From positions 1 through 59,298 of the forward strand of contig LLCB01000342.1 of assembly GCA_001414345.1 (NCBI GenBank): a stretch of 59,298 nucleotides of DNA, given 5' to 3'. Position 1 is the first letter of the stretch; every line of letters starts with the position of its first letter. Origin of the DNA: Hymenoscyphus infarciens. Taxonomy: Eukaryota; Ascomycota; Leotiomycetes; Helotiales; Helotiaceae. A program made the translations under genes and the position numbers. Below the pieces are notes generated by a model. The model was not told the origin of the DNA and did no database searches. It saw only the letters and a program-made list of their open reading frames with translations. Positions 9,292-21,276 of the stretch are shown in pieces.

Positions 9292-12200
9292 TCACTTCTG
9301 AGGCGTCTCAGGAATCCAAAGATCCTCTTGAGAATCCTTAATTTCAACCGGGCGTGTGGACGCTTGCTGAGTCACAGCAGGTTGTTGAGGTTTTGGTGAA
9401 GTAATATTCGGGTTCGGAGCAAAAGGAATAACACTTGCGCTAGTAAAAACTGGTAGCTCCCCCCGTTTCGGAGCAACTTTCATCGGGCTCGGAGTATCAT
9501 TCGTATGAGCTGGTAACCAACGAATAGGTTGTTGTGGTGTTAGAGCATCTGGGGTTGGTCCTTCCGGCTGATACGGGATGAAGATATCTCCTGCCTGTTC
9601 AGAGGTATTTGAAGTACCCAAAGAAGGTTGGCTAGATAATGAAGTGGAAGGAGAGACGACTGGGATTGGTGCTACTGGTGAGCTTGCAGGAAGGGGGATT
9701 TCGGTTGGTTGTTGGAGGTGGGGTGCGAATTGTTGTGGAAGCGAGGGCTTGGGAGTTGATGGCAAGGTTGGTTCTGTTTCGATGGGAGGAGGTGAAGTAG
9801 TAGGAAGCTCATTATTCGATGCTTTTGTTGGTGCGGGAGGTGGGGCGGGAGTCCCTTGGACAATCGCTGCTTCTGATGGAGGCTTGCTGGCCTTGGTGGT
9901 TTTCGCCGGGGCTCGCTTTGTGGTTTTAGGGGCTCGCTTGGATTGTTCTTTTGCCTCTTTTTGGTTTTTGGTGACCAAGCTGATCTTAACTTTCTGCATA
10001 CCAGAAGTCAAGCTATCTATGTCTGACTGAGGAGCTGATGGAACTGGTGGGACAATAGTGCTGGAAGTTACGTCACTGGCGCCATCGTGCCCAGAGGGAC
10101 CTTCGTTGAGAGGGGACTTCTTCCTAACTCTTGATGACTTCGCGGGTTCTGGTCGAGGTTGCCGAGGTTGCGCAGGTGCTCTAGTCTTTTTCACGACAAC
10201 AGGAGGAATAGAATGACCTCGAGAACTCATTGAGGATTCAGGTCTAACGCTTTGGGAAGTGCTAGGTCGTTGGTACATTGGCGCTCCATTTGATGCTGAT
10301 CTGTTTGCAGCTGGCCGCGATGATACATCGGAGGTTATGGATCCATTCGAGGCTAAACTGAGGCGTCTGTTGGATTGAGTGATGGGTCTCGCATAAGATG
10401 GTTGTGGTATGGGCACAGGAGTTACGCCTCTGGCGACAGTCTAGGTGAGCTATTAGTATACTATATATCAAGGGAAATTCAAGTTTAAAAACATACTTTA
10501 TCAACAGCAAGAGAGGCGGCACCAGCAACGGTCTTGCGACGATTGGTCTTTGGCTTCTTGATCTCTTCCTCTTCCTCAACAATCGGCTTTGCGGGTTTAC
10601 GTGTGCGAAGAGCCATTCTCGTAGTTGGTTGTTGCTCTGTCTGTTCTGACCCAGACACTGATGCTGGAGGCGTCAAAATAGACTGCCTATCTCTTCTTAC
10701 ACGGGTAGCCTCGGCTGAGAGATCTTCTGGTCTACAACTTCCAACTTGCCTGTCGGAAGGAATGAGTAGTTTACTAAGTTCATGTGCTGCAACTGTCCAA
10801 TGGACTTCTGGAGGTGGTGGAGTAGGAGGTCTTGAATATGATCGTGGCGATCCGCTACCATTGATTGACATGCTTGAAACACTTCTCCGTGCACTTGGGG
10901 AAACAACTTTGTTAATAAATGACTGAGTTGGCGAGGAATATGTGGGCGCTGGTCCTCCCCGTGGCTTCTTGGGCTCAGGCGGAGGTGGTCCAGTTGGATG
11001 GAGGGTCAAATCAAGTTGATCAAGTCGGGATCGAGACCACCATAAAGGATCATACTCTGGAACTTGAGATACCACAGGCTCAGCCGTATAGTTATCATCA
11101 CTATATCCACCAATCTTCTGGCCCATTTCGTAACCCAGACCACTCTGAGTACGTTCTTGCTTGATGATCGTTGGCGCTCCACCAGCAAGTCCAGTGACAT
11201 GACTGAGTACACCACTATAGAGAGCTCTGTCGCTGTAACCCCCTTCAAGAACACTGATGACTCTTCCATCAACCGAAGTACCCTCCTCTGAAGCAATTCG
11301 CACAATATCTCGAGTGATACGAGCATAAAATTCGGTAGGGACATTGACTTTGTGACGCTGCATACCATCACTCTCCCACTCACTCGCATCAAAGCCAGCA
11401 GAAATGAAAATTGCTCCTTTTGGTTTTGGCCCATTGAAATTTCCTCGAAGCCGCTCAGTTTGGTTACGAAGATAATTTCGGGTTTTTTCCAAGATGATCG
11501 AATATTTTGTTTCATAGAGATCCCAAAACTCGGCTTCCGTCTTCCACGACTGCAAATGCACATTCCACATGCTCTGACCATGGGCATTTTCTATACAAAG
11601 ACTGGCGTTCTTGACCTTTTCTTCGTCGCCCATTTCGCAAGGATACGAGTTGATGTCGTGAATACTGAAATAGCCGATTGAAGTCTTTTTCCAAGGAAGA
11701 GCATTCTTCGAGAGACCATTTGCCCGCGCATTATGCCCCCATGCGATAGCCTGAGAACCGTCTCCATGATGAAGATCGAAGTCAATAATAGCAGCATGGG
11801 TCAACCCGTGGGTGAGAGCTGCATGGGAAATACCCACATGAACATTGTTCAACCAACAGAATCCCGAGGGATAGCTAGCCGAACAGTGATGGCCTGGTGG
11901 TCTAATCGTAACAAATGCTCGATGCGGTCCATTCCCACTGGTTGAACCTTCAAACACCGAGTCTACACCCTCACAGACAGCACCCAATGCCCCCTCCATG
12001 GCCTCCAAAGATTCGGCGCAAAGGTAAAGATCTCCCTCATGCAACTTCGCTGGCGCCGCTTCGCCGGCACTTTTGTGCATTTCAGGTCGAATAAGTTCCT
12101 TCCCATTCAGAGCCAACTTTCCTTCCGCATTGTTGCACATAATCTTCAACTCCTCCATCCATTTTGCCCCATGTACGTTTGCAACTGCTTGGGAGGAAAG

Positions 12201-12998
12201 AGACAGTTTGCGCGTCGTCTTACGAATTCGAAATGGACCACTGGGGATCATAGACGGATCTTGAGAGGGGTGGAGAGGATACAACCCATCTGAATGGCGC
12301 TCCCCCAGACGAACATATGCCACCGATAACCCAAGTATACACGCTTGTATGCGCTCCGGTCTCTCGACTATCGTGCTAAGTGATGCTTTTGAAGTTCGCG
12401 GCCGTGAAAAGCGATGGCCATAGCAAGAATCGTGCAAAATAGCAATAGTATTCGCATGTCGCGCATCATCCTCCCTCCTATGCAACTCCAACTCCTTCTC
12501 AAAATGATTATGCGCAATCGAAACGGCGGTCGGTCGTGGAGGTCGTTCAACTTCCCGTTCCATCTCTGCGAGGGGCGATCTGCCGGCCATGGTTGAACCG
12601 TTGGGGTATTGCGCCGACGACGAACGACGAGAGGGTGATGCAGACGTAGATGCTCGGGAGGGGGAAGATCGAGGAGGCGTGACTCCGTGTAGAGAGTTCA
12701 TGGAAGCTTTGCGCAGCAAGCTGGGTGTTGAGGAACGCGCATCGAGAGTGCTCATGGTGGAGGGACTCCTTTGGGGCAACGGGCTTCGTGAAGGGAGTCT
12801 CCCATTTGGCGACGGGCTGTAGCTCGACAGGCTGCTCTGTCTGCCCAATGGAACCGCTTTCGGTGAAGTCTGATGAGGTGAAGCAGGCGGCAAGACAGGT
12901 GGTCCCGATGCCCCGGAGAAACGACGAAGTGAGGCTTGAAAGGTCGGGTTTGTTGATTCCTGGTTGGGAGCGACGGGGGGAGGGTGTTGATAAGCCAT
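9292..12998 (-). CDS. HOS3: Hos3-type class II histone deacetylase
   Basis: Zn-dependent lysine deacetylase of the Hda1/Hos3 branch, expected to remove acetyl groups from histone tails. Exon 1 is 12,998-10,497 and exon 2 is 10,440-9,292. The 56-bp phase-0 intron has GTATGT at its 5' end and a TACTAAT branch motif before CTAG. The product is 1,216 residues. The ATG at 12,998 (AAAATGGCT) is the first in frame. A Ser/Pro-rich disordered head (1-180) precedes the deacetylase domain (about 185-617). That domain shows HDSCYGHRF, IVERPERI, RPPGHH (366-371, active-site His pair), DFDLHHGDG (406-414, zinc ligands), AGFDASEWES and LEGGY. The IVERPERI-type entry motif is typical of Hos3. The long tail, including all of exon 2, is Pro/Ser/Lys-rich with AT-hook-like basic clusters and no known fold. 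Family call is firm; the exact symbol is by resemblance. Confidence 0.92.
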
Positions 12999-13007
12999 TT
13001 TGAGCAA

Positions 13008-13688
13008 GTGTCTTGTTGAATAGTCTCAGGAGCTGCCAGCTCTCTCCAACCCAACCAAAAATGAGTAGAATAGCGCAGAAGTGTCCTTCATGTGCAACAA
13101 AATCAATCATCTGGCAACAATGAAGTTATCCCAGATGTCAGTTGTCCCACCACGTAAGTGCCCCTACGCGATCAACGCGCCGAGACTCCCTGCCGTCAGG
13201 TTTCAGCCTGCCCATGTCTATATATAATCGATAGCATGAGTATTAATTTGGCGATTGGGGGAAAGCATTTGGCCAGCTCAATTGTCTGAGATGAACTGGT
13301 GACTTAGCACTAGGATCACAAAATTCAAGTGTTATTCATGTTTATCTTTTCAAGAGCGCACCAGTTGTCGCGAGAAGAATATTTTGTTACCAAAGAAACT
13401 ACTGTATCACCACAGCTCGAAGCGATGCAAAAAAGGGGGATCCCTGTTTGAAAAGTGGCAACGGGGCTCAACATGACAACTCATGAGACCAGATCATACA
13501 CCTCAAAGATTTCTTTTCATTCTCATTCATTAACAAATCCCCATGCCAAACTCGCTCTCTAAGACACGATACTCCCAACACCCTTGACCATAAATACAAA
13601 TCTGGTATCCACCAATGCCGTTACCCATAAAGCTCCCAGTCGTGTCAAACATATACCATCCAATTCATTCAGACAACACTCAAAAGTC
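13008..13688. other. Intergenic region between MCM6 and HOS3
   Basis: About 680 bases separating the MCM6 stop from the HOS3 start on the same strand. It must contain the MCM6 3' end and the HOS3 promoter. A TATATATAAT stretch near 13,219-13,229 and ACGCG motifs near 13,167-13,180 are visible. No open frame of note. Confidence 0.5.
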
Positions 13689-16600
13689 TCAGTACTCTTC
13701 CACCGCGCAATTAGGATGTAGAACGTAGACCGATTCTTCGGCCGTTGCCGCACTTCCTTGTCCATCTTCACCCATAAGACCTTGGCCTCTGATTTCCATG
13801 AGAATATTTTCCTGTTATCATGTTAGTGGAAATGTTCGGGTGGATATCGTGAGGACGCAAATGCTTACCTTGACCATTCTCTTGATGATCTTCTTCGTCA
13901 ATGCCATCTCAGCATGATAGTCTTCTTCGTCATTGAGTTCATCCTCCTTCTGCTCCAAATACCACTCGACAAGCTTTTCGCCACCAACCCCCTCACCGCT
14001 ACTCAACTCATCCTCGTTGACACGTTGAACTAACAGATTGACAACGCTGATATATTTATCGTATGTGATCTTCGTTTTCCGACTTGCCCCACTCGCTGTT
14101 GGAGCAGGTGTGCCATCCGCGGCCACAGCACCGGATGCTGCGTCTGGGGCATTGTCGCCATCCTCGTCATCCTCTGGTCCATCAGCCATTGGAGAATCAC
14201 CGTCAGGATCTCTTCGTCTAACAGCACCGTTAGGACCAACAACCTCATCATCTTCCTCGTCGACATCAACATCATCCTTCTCAACTGAAATGATACTTTG
14301 TCTCAGGAGGTTGAAGGCTTCGAGCACAAAGGTTGTCGTAATTTCTTCAACACAATTTGCCTTTGCGATAGCTTCTGATAATCGAATGAGAGACTCGAGT
14401 TGTCTGACAGTGATTCTGTAACTGTTCCGTCCGATTCCACCTTGTGCATCATCACTCCGGAGCTCCTTGTATTTTGCGATAAGCATCTCCCGGGCATCTG
14501 GTAAGAATTCAGGTTTGAAGGTTCTGGCGAATCGAATATATCTTTGCAATTGCTCAGTCGAGAATTCGGGTTGCACAGCTTCATCACGAAGTTGATGGAT
14601 ACCAACAATGTGCTCGGCCAAATGTCGATCCACTGCTTCGTTACACTCATCTAAAATGACAAAGAAGAGATCGAAACGAGACATGATAGGAGCTGACATG
14701 TTGATGTTGGCTCTCAACGTAGTCTTTCGGTTGTACCGACCACCGACAGGATTTGCGGCTGCGAGAATGGAAGTTCTGGCGTTGAGAGTTGCTTGAATAC
14801 CAGCTTTGGCGATGGAAATAGTCTGCTGTTCCATTGCTTCGTGGATAGCAACCTGGTCACTGATATCCATCTTGTCGAATTCGTCAATTGCGCAAATACC
14901 ATTGTCAGCCAGCATCAAAGCACCAGCTTCGATGGTGAATTCTCCAGTTTCCTCATCCTTAACAACAGCTGCGGTGAGACCAGCTGCAGAAGAAGCCTTT
15001 CCAGAGGTATACACCGCTCGAGGCAAGAAAGAACAAATATACTTCAAAAATTGGGACTTTGAGGTAGATGGATCACCAACAATACAAATGTTGATGTCTC
15101 CTCTCAATGCCATTCCTTCTGGTGTCGTCTTGCTCAAACCACCCATCAATTGTAAAAGAAGCCCTTTCTTGACAATTTCATGACCGTAAACCATTGGTGC
15201 CAGTGAGGCGACAAGACGTGAGTAGATATGGGGACTGTGAACCATTTCACGGAGTTCCTCAATTTCGGAAGGATTCATTGAAGCCAGGACAGCTTCTTGT
15301 GCATGGTCTCCGGGCTCGTTCGGATCGACTGGGGCAAGCTGTTGAAGTGACGCCAGAATGTTTTCGGACTTGCCCTCCAATTGTTGACTAACAGATGAAC
15401 CAGTGGTAGAGGTATCAGGAGTCACCATGCAAGCCAAGAACGCAAGTCTATAGGTGAGATCACGAACACCCAAAGCCTTCAGGCCTGTAACACCATTGGT
15501 ATCACCAGTTCTGTTTTGGGTATCTCGGACTGCCATTGGACGAACACCAGGGAGGCCAAGTTGACTGACATCTGGCACAACAATCAAAGCACCAGTGAAA
15601 ATACACTTCTCTCCAGCTTTGGCTCTCTCCACAATTTCACCCCGTAAAATAACATCCAAAGTACGGGGCATGCTTCCCGTTGGAATTTCCGAACTGTTTT
15701 CCTGAACTCGGACTTTCTGCCAATCCACAAAGGTACTTTGCCTGATATCTAGTCGCCAGGCGAAACGGTTACCACATCCTTCGTTAGGACATTGTGTTGG
15801 TTCGGAATATCTAAAAGTTTGCTCGATATTTGGGATGACATTCTTGCATTCCTCGCATATAAATGTTGCTAGTGAAAGTTCTGGTCGCACTTCTGATGTC
15901 CTCGTAACTGTTCCGGAGATCGAGAGAAGCTGTCCAATATTGGCTGTTCTCAAATGTCGAACTCGGCTTACAACAGGAAGGTTGTAGAATGCCAAAGTAA
16001 ATAATTTGTCGGTCTGCTGATTTGTGGTCTTGTTTCCTTGGAAGTCTGACTGGCTTGCAGATGCTGCGTTGCTTGCTCCTGACGAGGTCTGGTTGCTTGA
16101 TGCCGTCGGTTGTCGATGGTCCCTAAAGTATCGTGGTTCGTATTTGGCAATCATATTGTGCAGAGCCTTTGTCAAAAATGGTAAAAATCTGTAGAACTCC
16201 TCCACTACACCCTCTGCCAAGGCACCGCCTCGGAAATTTGTGAGATGTTTATAATCGACATATAGGGTGGAAAGAGCATAAGTTTTCAAGCCGTGGATTT
16301 GCGCAACATAGTATTTATCGGTTGTCACCGCACTCGAAGTAGGTGCCCCAGAAGAAGAAGGCTCTTCAACAAATCTACTTTTGGTCAGAGCCGGGTTGAC
16401 ATGAAAAGGGGCGCAACGAACGTTTCAAGGAACTCCTCAAAGTTTTCCTGCACCATATAACCAATCTTATCTTCCACCTTTGGCACAGCGCGATCATTTC
16501 TGCGAGGACGACCTGAAGTAGTGGCGGGTTGATCGTCTGCGAAACCTTCGTCGTCACTCAGAGGCGCAACACTTTCTGATGGAGGACCCCTTGGGCGCTG

Positions 16601-16693
16601 CGAAGAACCTCGACCTGTATATGGGCGGGGAGTCATTCCGCCACCAGAGGCCGCGGGAGAATCAGCGGCATCAGACATCATTACCGAAGCCAT
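13689..16693 (-). CDS. MCM6: DNA replication licensing factor MCM6
   Basis: Subunit of the nuclear MCM2-7 replicative helicase. Exons are 16,693-16,422, 16,374-13,869 and 13,811-13,689, giving 966 residues. Intron 1 (47 bp) runs GTTCGT...CTGAC...TAG and restores FLETFVEEPSSS across the junction. Intron 2 (57 bp) runs GTAAGC...CTAAC...CAG and adds a 40-residue tail ending VLHPNCAVEEY, a typical MCM6 terminus. An N-terminal disordered region precedes the MCM N domain with a CX2C...CX4C zinc finger (about 264-291). MCM6 signatures include IVVPDVSQL and LGVRDLTYRL. The AAA+ core has Walker A GDPSTSKSQ (524-532), Walker B AIDEFDKM (586-593) and arginine finger SRFD (656-659). An acidic stretch (VDVDEEDDEVV) separates the core from the C-terminal winged-helix region. 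All key residues are intact. Upstream MCB/E2F-like sites suggest G1/S control. Confidence 0.96.
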
Positions 16694-16779
16694 TTTTGCG
16701 AAAGTTGAAGAGGAATTGTTGCGATCGGTGGTGGTGGTGTTGATGACCTGAAATGGGGGGTCAATTCAGGAGTTGAAAT

Positions 16780-16812
16780 TTAGCGCTAAAGACGCGTTCT
16801 ACTCGACGCGAA
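16780..16812. promoter_or_regulatory. MluI cell-cycle boxes and E2F-like palindrome upstream of MCM6
   Basis: A perfect palindrome TTTAGCGCTAAA (16,780-16,791) is followed by ACGCGT (16,793-16,798) and ACGCGA (16,807-16,812). They lie 87-119 bases upstream of the MCM6 ATG. ACGCGT is the MluI cell-cycle box bound by MBF (Swi6/Mbp1 type) in fungi, and TTTSGCGC is the E2F class core. Known biology: MCM genes are MBF or E2F targets. That this cluster controls MCM6 is inference. Confidence 0.6.
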
Positions 16813-18177
16813 TCCCTACAGATTTCGTGTAAAGTGGTCACGTGCCTCTTCACCTCGAGGATTGGAGGGTAAGGTGTAGTACCCGAGTACCCCAAAAACA
16901 TTCAGTATTTACAAATATGCCGATTAGCATTGCAAGAAAACTTTTTTCGGCGATAAACTCAACAATTACTCCACGTTTTGATGGTCGATAAAAGAGTATT
17001 GATCCAAATAGTCTTCCCATTATCTGAGATGGCCTGAGAAGCTTTAAGAGAGAGGGGACGCAGGATATTTACCCAGGTACCTAGATTTGGAGTACTCTAA
17101 TGTCGGGTCGGTTATCTAGTACGTAAACCATAGACGCGAGACATCAGAACTCAAAAGGAAGAAGCGAACCACCTCGCAAACAGTTGCTCAACTTTTTCCT
17201 ACCCTGTCCCTTAGCTTCCTTAGGTACGTACGTACCTTCAACGGACAATAAAAGAAAGTGGCAGTAAAGACTTTAGGTTCGTACTTGCCCAACTGGCTCT
17301 TGTTCTTCCAACTTTCTGATTCCTAAAACTCGAGCTTGGTAGGTATAACCTCAGAGATTTCAAGTTGCTCAAAGTCTCTCAAATAATCACTCAAACTGCC
17401 CTAAAAAGCTGGATAGCCACAACCATTGCACCAGAGACTAAGATGTAATAAGTGATTATGTTAGACTTGACACTCGTGAACTGCCTCGCCTACGTAGCCA
17501 AGTATATCAGCAGTTGACAGAGGCAGGCTCGTGGATGGCTCGCTTACTTGTGCAAGGAAAGGCGAAGCCACGAAGCCACGAAGCCACGTACTCACGAGGG
17601 GTGTTTACTAGTCTATTCTGTGAAGATGAGTGAGTTGGGGTGCTTGAAATCAACGATCCATCATGTGTGATGTTTTCAGGCTACGGATAGACGTGGGTGT
17701 CTTGAAGCTTATAGATGCATGCGACCGTCTCGCGAAGGAAAAGAATGCGGTAGGAAAGGAAAGGAAAGGAAAGGAATCTCTTCTTTTAAACCTTTTGGTA
17801 GGTAGGTACAATTGGAAGTAAGAAAGAAGATAATCGGGACGTCGCCTACAAACAAATAGCAAGCCAAAACAATGACGACTTTATCCAGATGGAGAGTTCT
17901 GAAGTGCAGGGAGGATTACTTGCGAAAGTGATAACATTCTCTTGATTTGAGACGGGTCTAGGTTACGTGGGTTTATAGTTTATACGATTTATACTAGTAA
18001 TTTTGAGGGTACAAGTAAGTACTCAGAAGCTAGTTTATATGTTCCAAGGAGTTTCAGAATGCTAGGGATTTAGATAGGGCCGGGGCTCACGCAAGCAAAG
18101 AGCAATTGAATATTTTGATTCATCATTCCATTAACACATTATTCATACCACATATCTGTACACCCAACCCAATTAAT
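16813..18177. other. Intergenic region between MCM6 and the 2EXR gene
   Basis: No gene seen. It contains small simple repeats: GAAGCCAC units at about 17,567-17,588, a GGAAA pentamer run at about 17,754-17,777, and GTACGTACGTAC near 17,225. The sequence is of normal composition. Confidence 0.5.
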
Positions 18178-18933
18178 TTACACAACCAACTGAGACAACA
18201 GCTCAGTCACCTTGCAGACCTCCTTTGCCACCTCATGCCTAACGCGCACCTTCGTCTTCAACCTCAGCGACGGCAAGTAAAAGGCTTCATACCCCCGTCC
18301 CATGTCCAGACACACCTTCTCCAACAACTTCTCCTCCATAGTAAAGGCCTGACGGAAATCAACCCATATCCGCAGTAACTTCTCGGGATCGTCCTTCGCC
18401 GGTACGAATTCCACCTCCTCATCCCAACCCAGATCCTTGCCGTCACTCCTCAACTGAACAAGAACCACCTCCTCCAAATTTGAGAAACTCCGCAGTAACG
18501 ACGCCTTGTTATACGATTCCCACGGTCTCTTGACCGCTAAATCCACATGCTCGATAGCCACCCTCCTCACCTCATCCAAGCACCCCTCCTCATCCTTGAC
18601 CATCTTCCTAAAATCCCTCAGGGTCTCATCATAGCCCATCTCTCTGTGACGCGGGAGGTAAAGGGTGTCGAGATAGGGATTGAAGTATGTCCTTGGTGGA
18701 TTCGAGGCGGTGCCGAAACATAATCGGTAGGTCTTGGAGGCTTCGTACCGGGACTCGCTACAGGCTTGCAGGACGGCGGGTGGTTTGGAGGAGGAGAGGC
18801 ATTTGTCTGATTCGGGGGAGTAGCGGATTGTGACGGTGCGGGGGGGACATGCGTGGGCCCAGATTCTGGTGCGGAGTTCTGGGGCGAGTTGGGGAAAGAG
18901 GTGGAAGCATGAGGGGGGTGGAGAGGAGGGCAT
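18178..18933 (-). CDS. 2EXR domain-containing protein
   Basis: Intronless, 251 residues, from an ATG at 18,933. The first half matches the fungal 2EXR family: a hydrophobic FHLFPQLAPELRTRIWAHA helix, a strand with RTVTIRYS, then PPAVLQACSESRYEASKTYRL and a FNPYLDTLYLP motif. The two E-x-R triplets that name the family are visible as ELR in the opening helix and ESR in the middle. The second half is charged, with no further domain. The biochemical role of 2EXR proteins is not established; they are greatly expanded in filamentous ascomycetes. The gene is divergent from the queuine transferase gene, with about 990 bp between the start codons. Confidence 0.88.
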   Translation of the reverse strand: MPSSPPPSCFHLFPQLAPELRTRIWAHACPPRTVTIRYSPESDKCLSSSKPPAVLQACSESRYEASKTYRLCFGTASNPPRTYFNPYLDTLYLPRHREMGYDETLRDFRKMVKDEEGCLDEVRRVAIEHVDLAVKRPWESYNKASLLRSFSNLEEVVLVQLRSDGKDLGWDEEVEFVPAKDDPEKLLRIWVDFRQAFTMEEKLLEKVCLDMGRGYEAFYLPSLRLKTKVRVRHEVAKEVCKVTELLSQLVV

Positions 18934-19922
18934 CTTTGGAAGGCAGTATCACAGAATAAGCGATACAGGAAGAAGGGATGAGAAATGGCAAATGGAAATC
19001 AAGAAATAGAAACCAAAGAAGTCTGAAAAGGAGATATAGAGGTACCGGTATATATGCCAGTTTCATGGTGGCAATTTGACAGCATAGGTAGCATGCCTAG
19101 GGTGCCAAGTAGAAACAGGCGGGCTCCTTTTCAAGGAAGAGGCATTGGTGTACAGCGTACACGCCTCCGAGTCGTTGTGTTGTCGTGAACCATCGATGCG
19201 GTCCAGAAGGAGAATTTTGGGGGTTCATCCCTGACTATTGCGGGGCGGAGGCTCGAAAAACAGCTGATTCTCGCTTTGAAGAACAACGTCCCGACTCCCG
19301 AGGCGCTAAGGGGTCATAATGGGGTGACTCTGCCTTTTGCATTTGTTCCGACGATGAGAATGGACGGGAGACTTCGATTCTGTAGATTGCCCGAGGGGTT
19401 ACGGATCTTTACGGGGGGATACTCCTGCTGCGAGAGAGCCTCAAGAGGGGTTTGTTTGGGTCTGTTCTGGTCGCATGAACACAGCACAACACAGCACAGC
19501 GCAGCACAGCGTCTGGCCAAATAAAAGTAACTAACTGCATTCGGTAATTTGGATGTTGGGTAGGTGTGCATATGCATATACAATAGGGGCATATAAGAAG
19601 ACGTGCGGGGAAGGTGCTGTAAGTTGAAGGCAAATATAACCAGGTAAATACTTAAGTAATGCCAGAGGAATCAGCATCCATAGCCTCATCTACGAGCGAG
19701 GTTGGTCCTTGGGAAATGGGAAATCAACCCCCTCTTTCTCCACTGGTGAAGCCCCGCCCCGCCCCGCCCCGCTTAACAGCCACAACACCAAAAACCTTGA
19801 AGATAAGATATCTTCACCCTACAGCTCACCCCACCAACAACACGTGCTATTTGCAGGCGCACTCCAGGCGTCAACTGCGCTCGCTACATGCTCGCTACAC
19901 ACAATCCCCTTCAGCGCCCATT
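18934..19922. promoter_or_regulatory. Divergent promoter region with G4-capable repeat
   Basis: Sequence between two divergent start codons. It includes a CACAG-type short repeat (about 19,482-19,510), and four tandem GCCCC units (19,751-19,770) about 150 bases before the transferase ATG. On the minus strand the latter gives four GGGG runs separated by single C, a canonical G-quadruplex pattern. The frame upstream of 19,923 stays open to an ATG at 19,659, but its content is low-complexity. Confidence 0.45.
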
Positions 19923-21276
19923 ATGAGCACCTTCACGCCAGCTCCCATGCCATCTGCCTTGACATTTGAATTGGTCGCCCGTTGCTCTGTAAGCTAGCTG
20001 CCTCCTCATCTCTCCCCTTCAAGCGCATAAAACTTATAGTGACCATTCAAGTCCAGACCACCAAGGCCCGCGCTGCCAACCTCACCCTTCCCCATGGTCC
20101 CGTCCAACTCCCCTTGTTTATGCCAGTCGCAACGCAAGCCTCGCTCAAAGGATTGACTCCCGAACAACTCGAGGCTACCGGCTGTCGATTGTGTCTCAAC
20201 AACACATATCATTTGGGGTTGAAGCCTGGACAAGAGGTCCTGGAGAAGGTTGGCGGAGCGCATAAACTACAAGGATGGAAACACAATCTTCTCACCGATA
20301 GTGGCGGGTATGTCTAGTTCATATCATCTTTATGATATACCTTTCTCGACTCTTACTATACGCCAGGTTCCAGATGGTCAGTCTCCTCAAATTAGCCAAC
20401 ATCACAGAAGATGGCGTTCGATTTCTCAGTCCCCACGATGGCTCTCCTATGCTCCTCACCCCCGAACACTCCATCAGCCTACAAAACACGATAGGAAGCG
20501 ATATTATAATGCAACTTGACGATGTCCTGGTTACCACGTCGCCCGATGCAGCGCGGATGAGGGAAGCAATGTTGAGAAGTGTCCGCTGGTTAGACCGCTG
20601 CATAGCGGCACACGCGAACCCGACCACCCAAAATTTGTTTTGCATCATACAAGGCGGGCTCGATCTCGAAATGCGAAAAGAATGCTGTGAAGCAATGGTT
20701 GCGCGAAACACACCCGGGATTGCCATTGGAGGGCTGAGCGGCGGAGAAGCAAAGGCTGATTATTGCAAAGTGGTCAATACCTGTACAGGCCTCCTGCCAG
20801 AATTAAAACCAAGGTATGTGATGGGAATTGGTTATCCCGAGGACTTGGTGGTTAGTGTTGCTCTCGGAGCCGACATGTTTGATTGCGTGTGGCCCACGCG
20901 AACCGCAAGATTCGGAAACGCCATTACGAAGCACGGAGTGTTAAATTTACGAAACGCAAAGTATGCGAGCGACTTCGGACCCGTGGAAGAAGGTTGTGGC
21001 TGTTTATGCTGCCGGATAGGGGGTGGTCTAAACATCACCAGGGCTTTTATCAATCATATCGCAGGGAAGGAAACCGTTGGAGCCCATCTTCTCACCATGC
21101 ACAATGTTTGGTACCAACTAGAGTTGATGCGGAATGTTCGGAAAGCGATTATCGACGACCGATATCCCGAGTTCTTGAAGCAGTTCTTCAAGGATATGCA
21201 TGCAGATGATAAAACGAAATATCCCGAATGGGCGATTGAGGCACTTAGAATGGTAGGTGTTGACTTGATGGAGTAG
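19923..21276 (+). CDS. QTRT1: Queuine tRNA-ribosyltransferase catalytic subunit
   Basis: Exchanges guanine-34 for queuine in GUN-anticodon tRNAs (Asp, Asn, His, Tyr), normally as a heterodimer with QTRT2. Exons are 19,923-19,988, 20,057-20,307 and 20,367-21,276 (408 residues, close to the usual about 400). Intron 1 is 68 bp (GTAAGC...CAG, phase 0). Intron 2 is 59 bp (GTATGT...CAG) and splits a Gly codon in TDSGGFQMV, which holds the general-base Asp (about D103). The nucleophile region [15 protein letters not shown] places the catalytic Asp near D278. The zinc site is CGCLCC (C316, C318, C321) with His near 346. GLSGGEAK and GIGYPEDLV are also conserved. An in-frame upstream ATG at 19,659 would add 88 low-complexity residues and is not preferred. 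No sign of decay. Confidence 0.95.

Noticed and set aside
9578..10030. 150-codon plus-strand frame opposite HOS3 exon 2
   Set aside because: Shadow of the Pro/Ala/Thr-rich coding strand; Gly/Val-rich by complementarity.
19659..19922. Upstream in-frame extension of the queuine transferase
   Set aside because: 88 low-complexity residues crossing the GCCCC repeat; family members start near the MSTF position.
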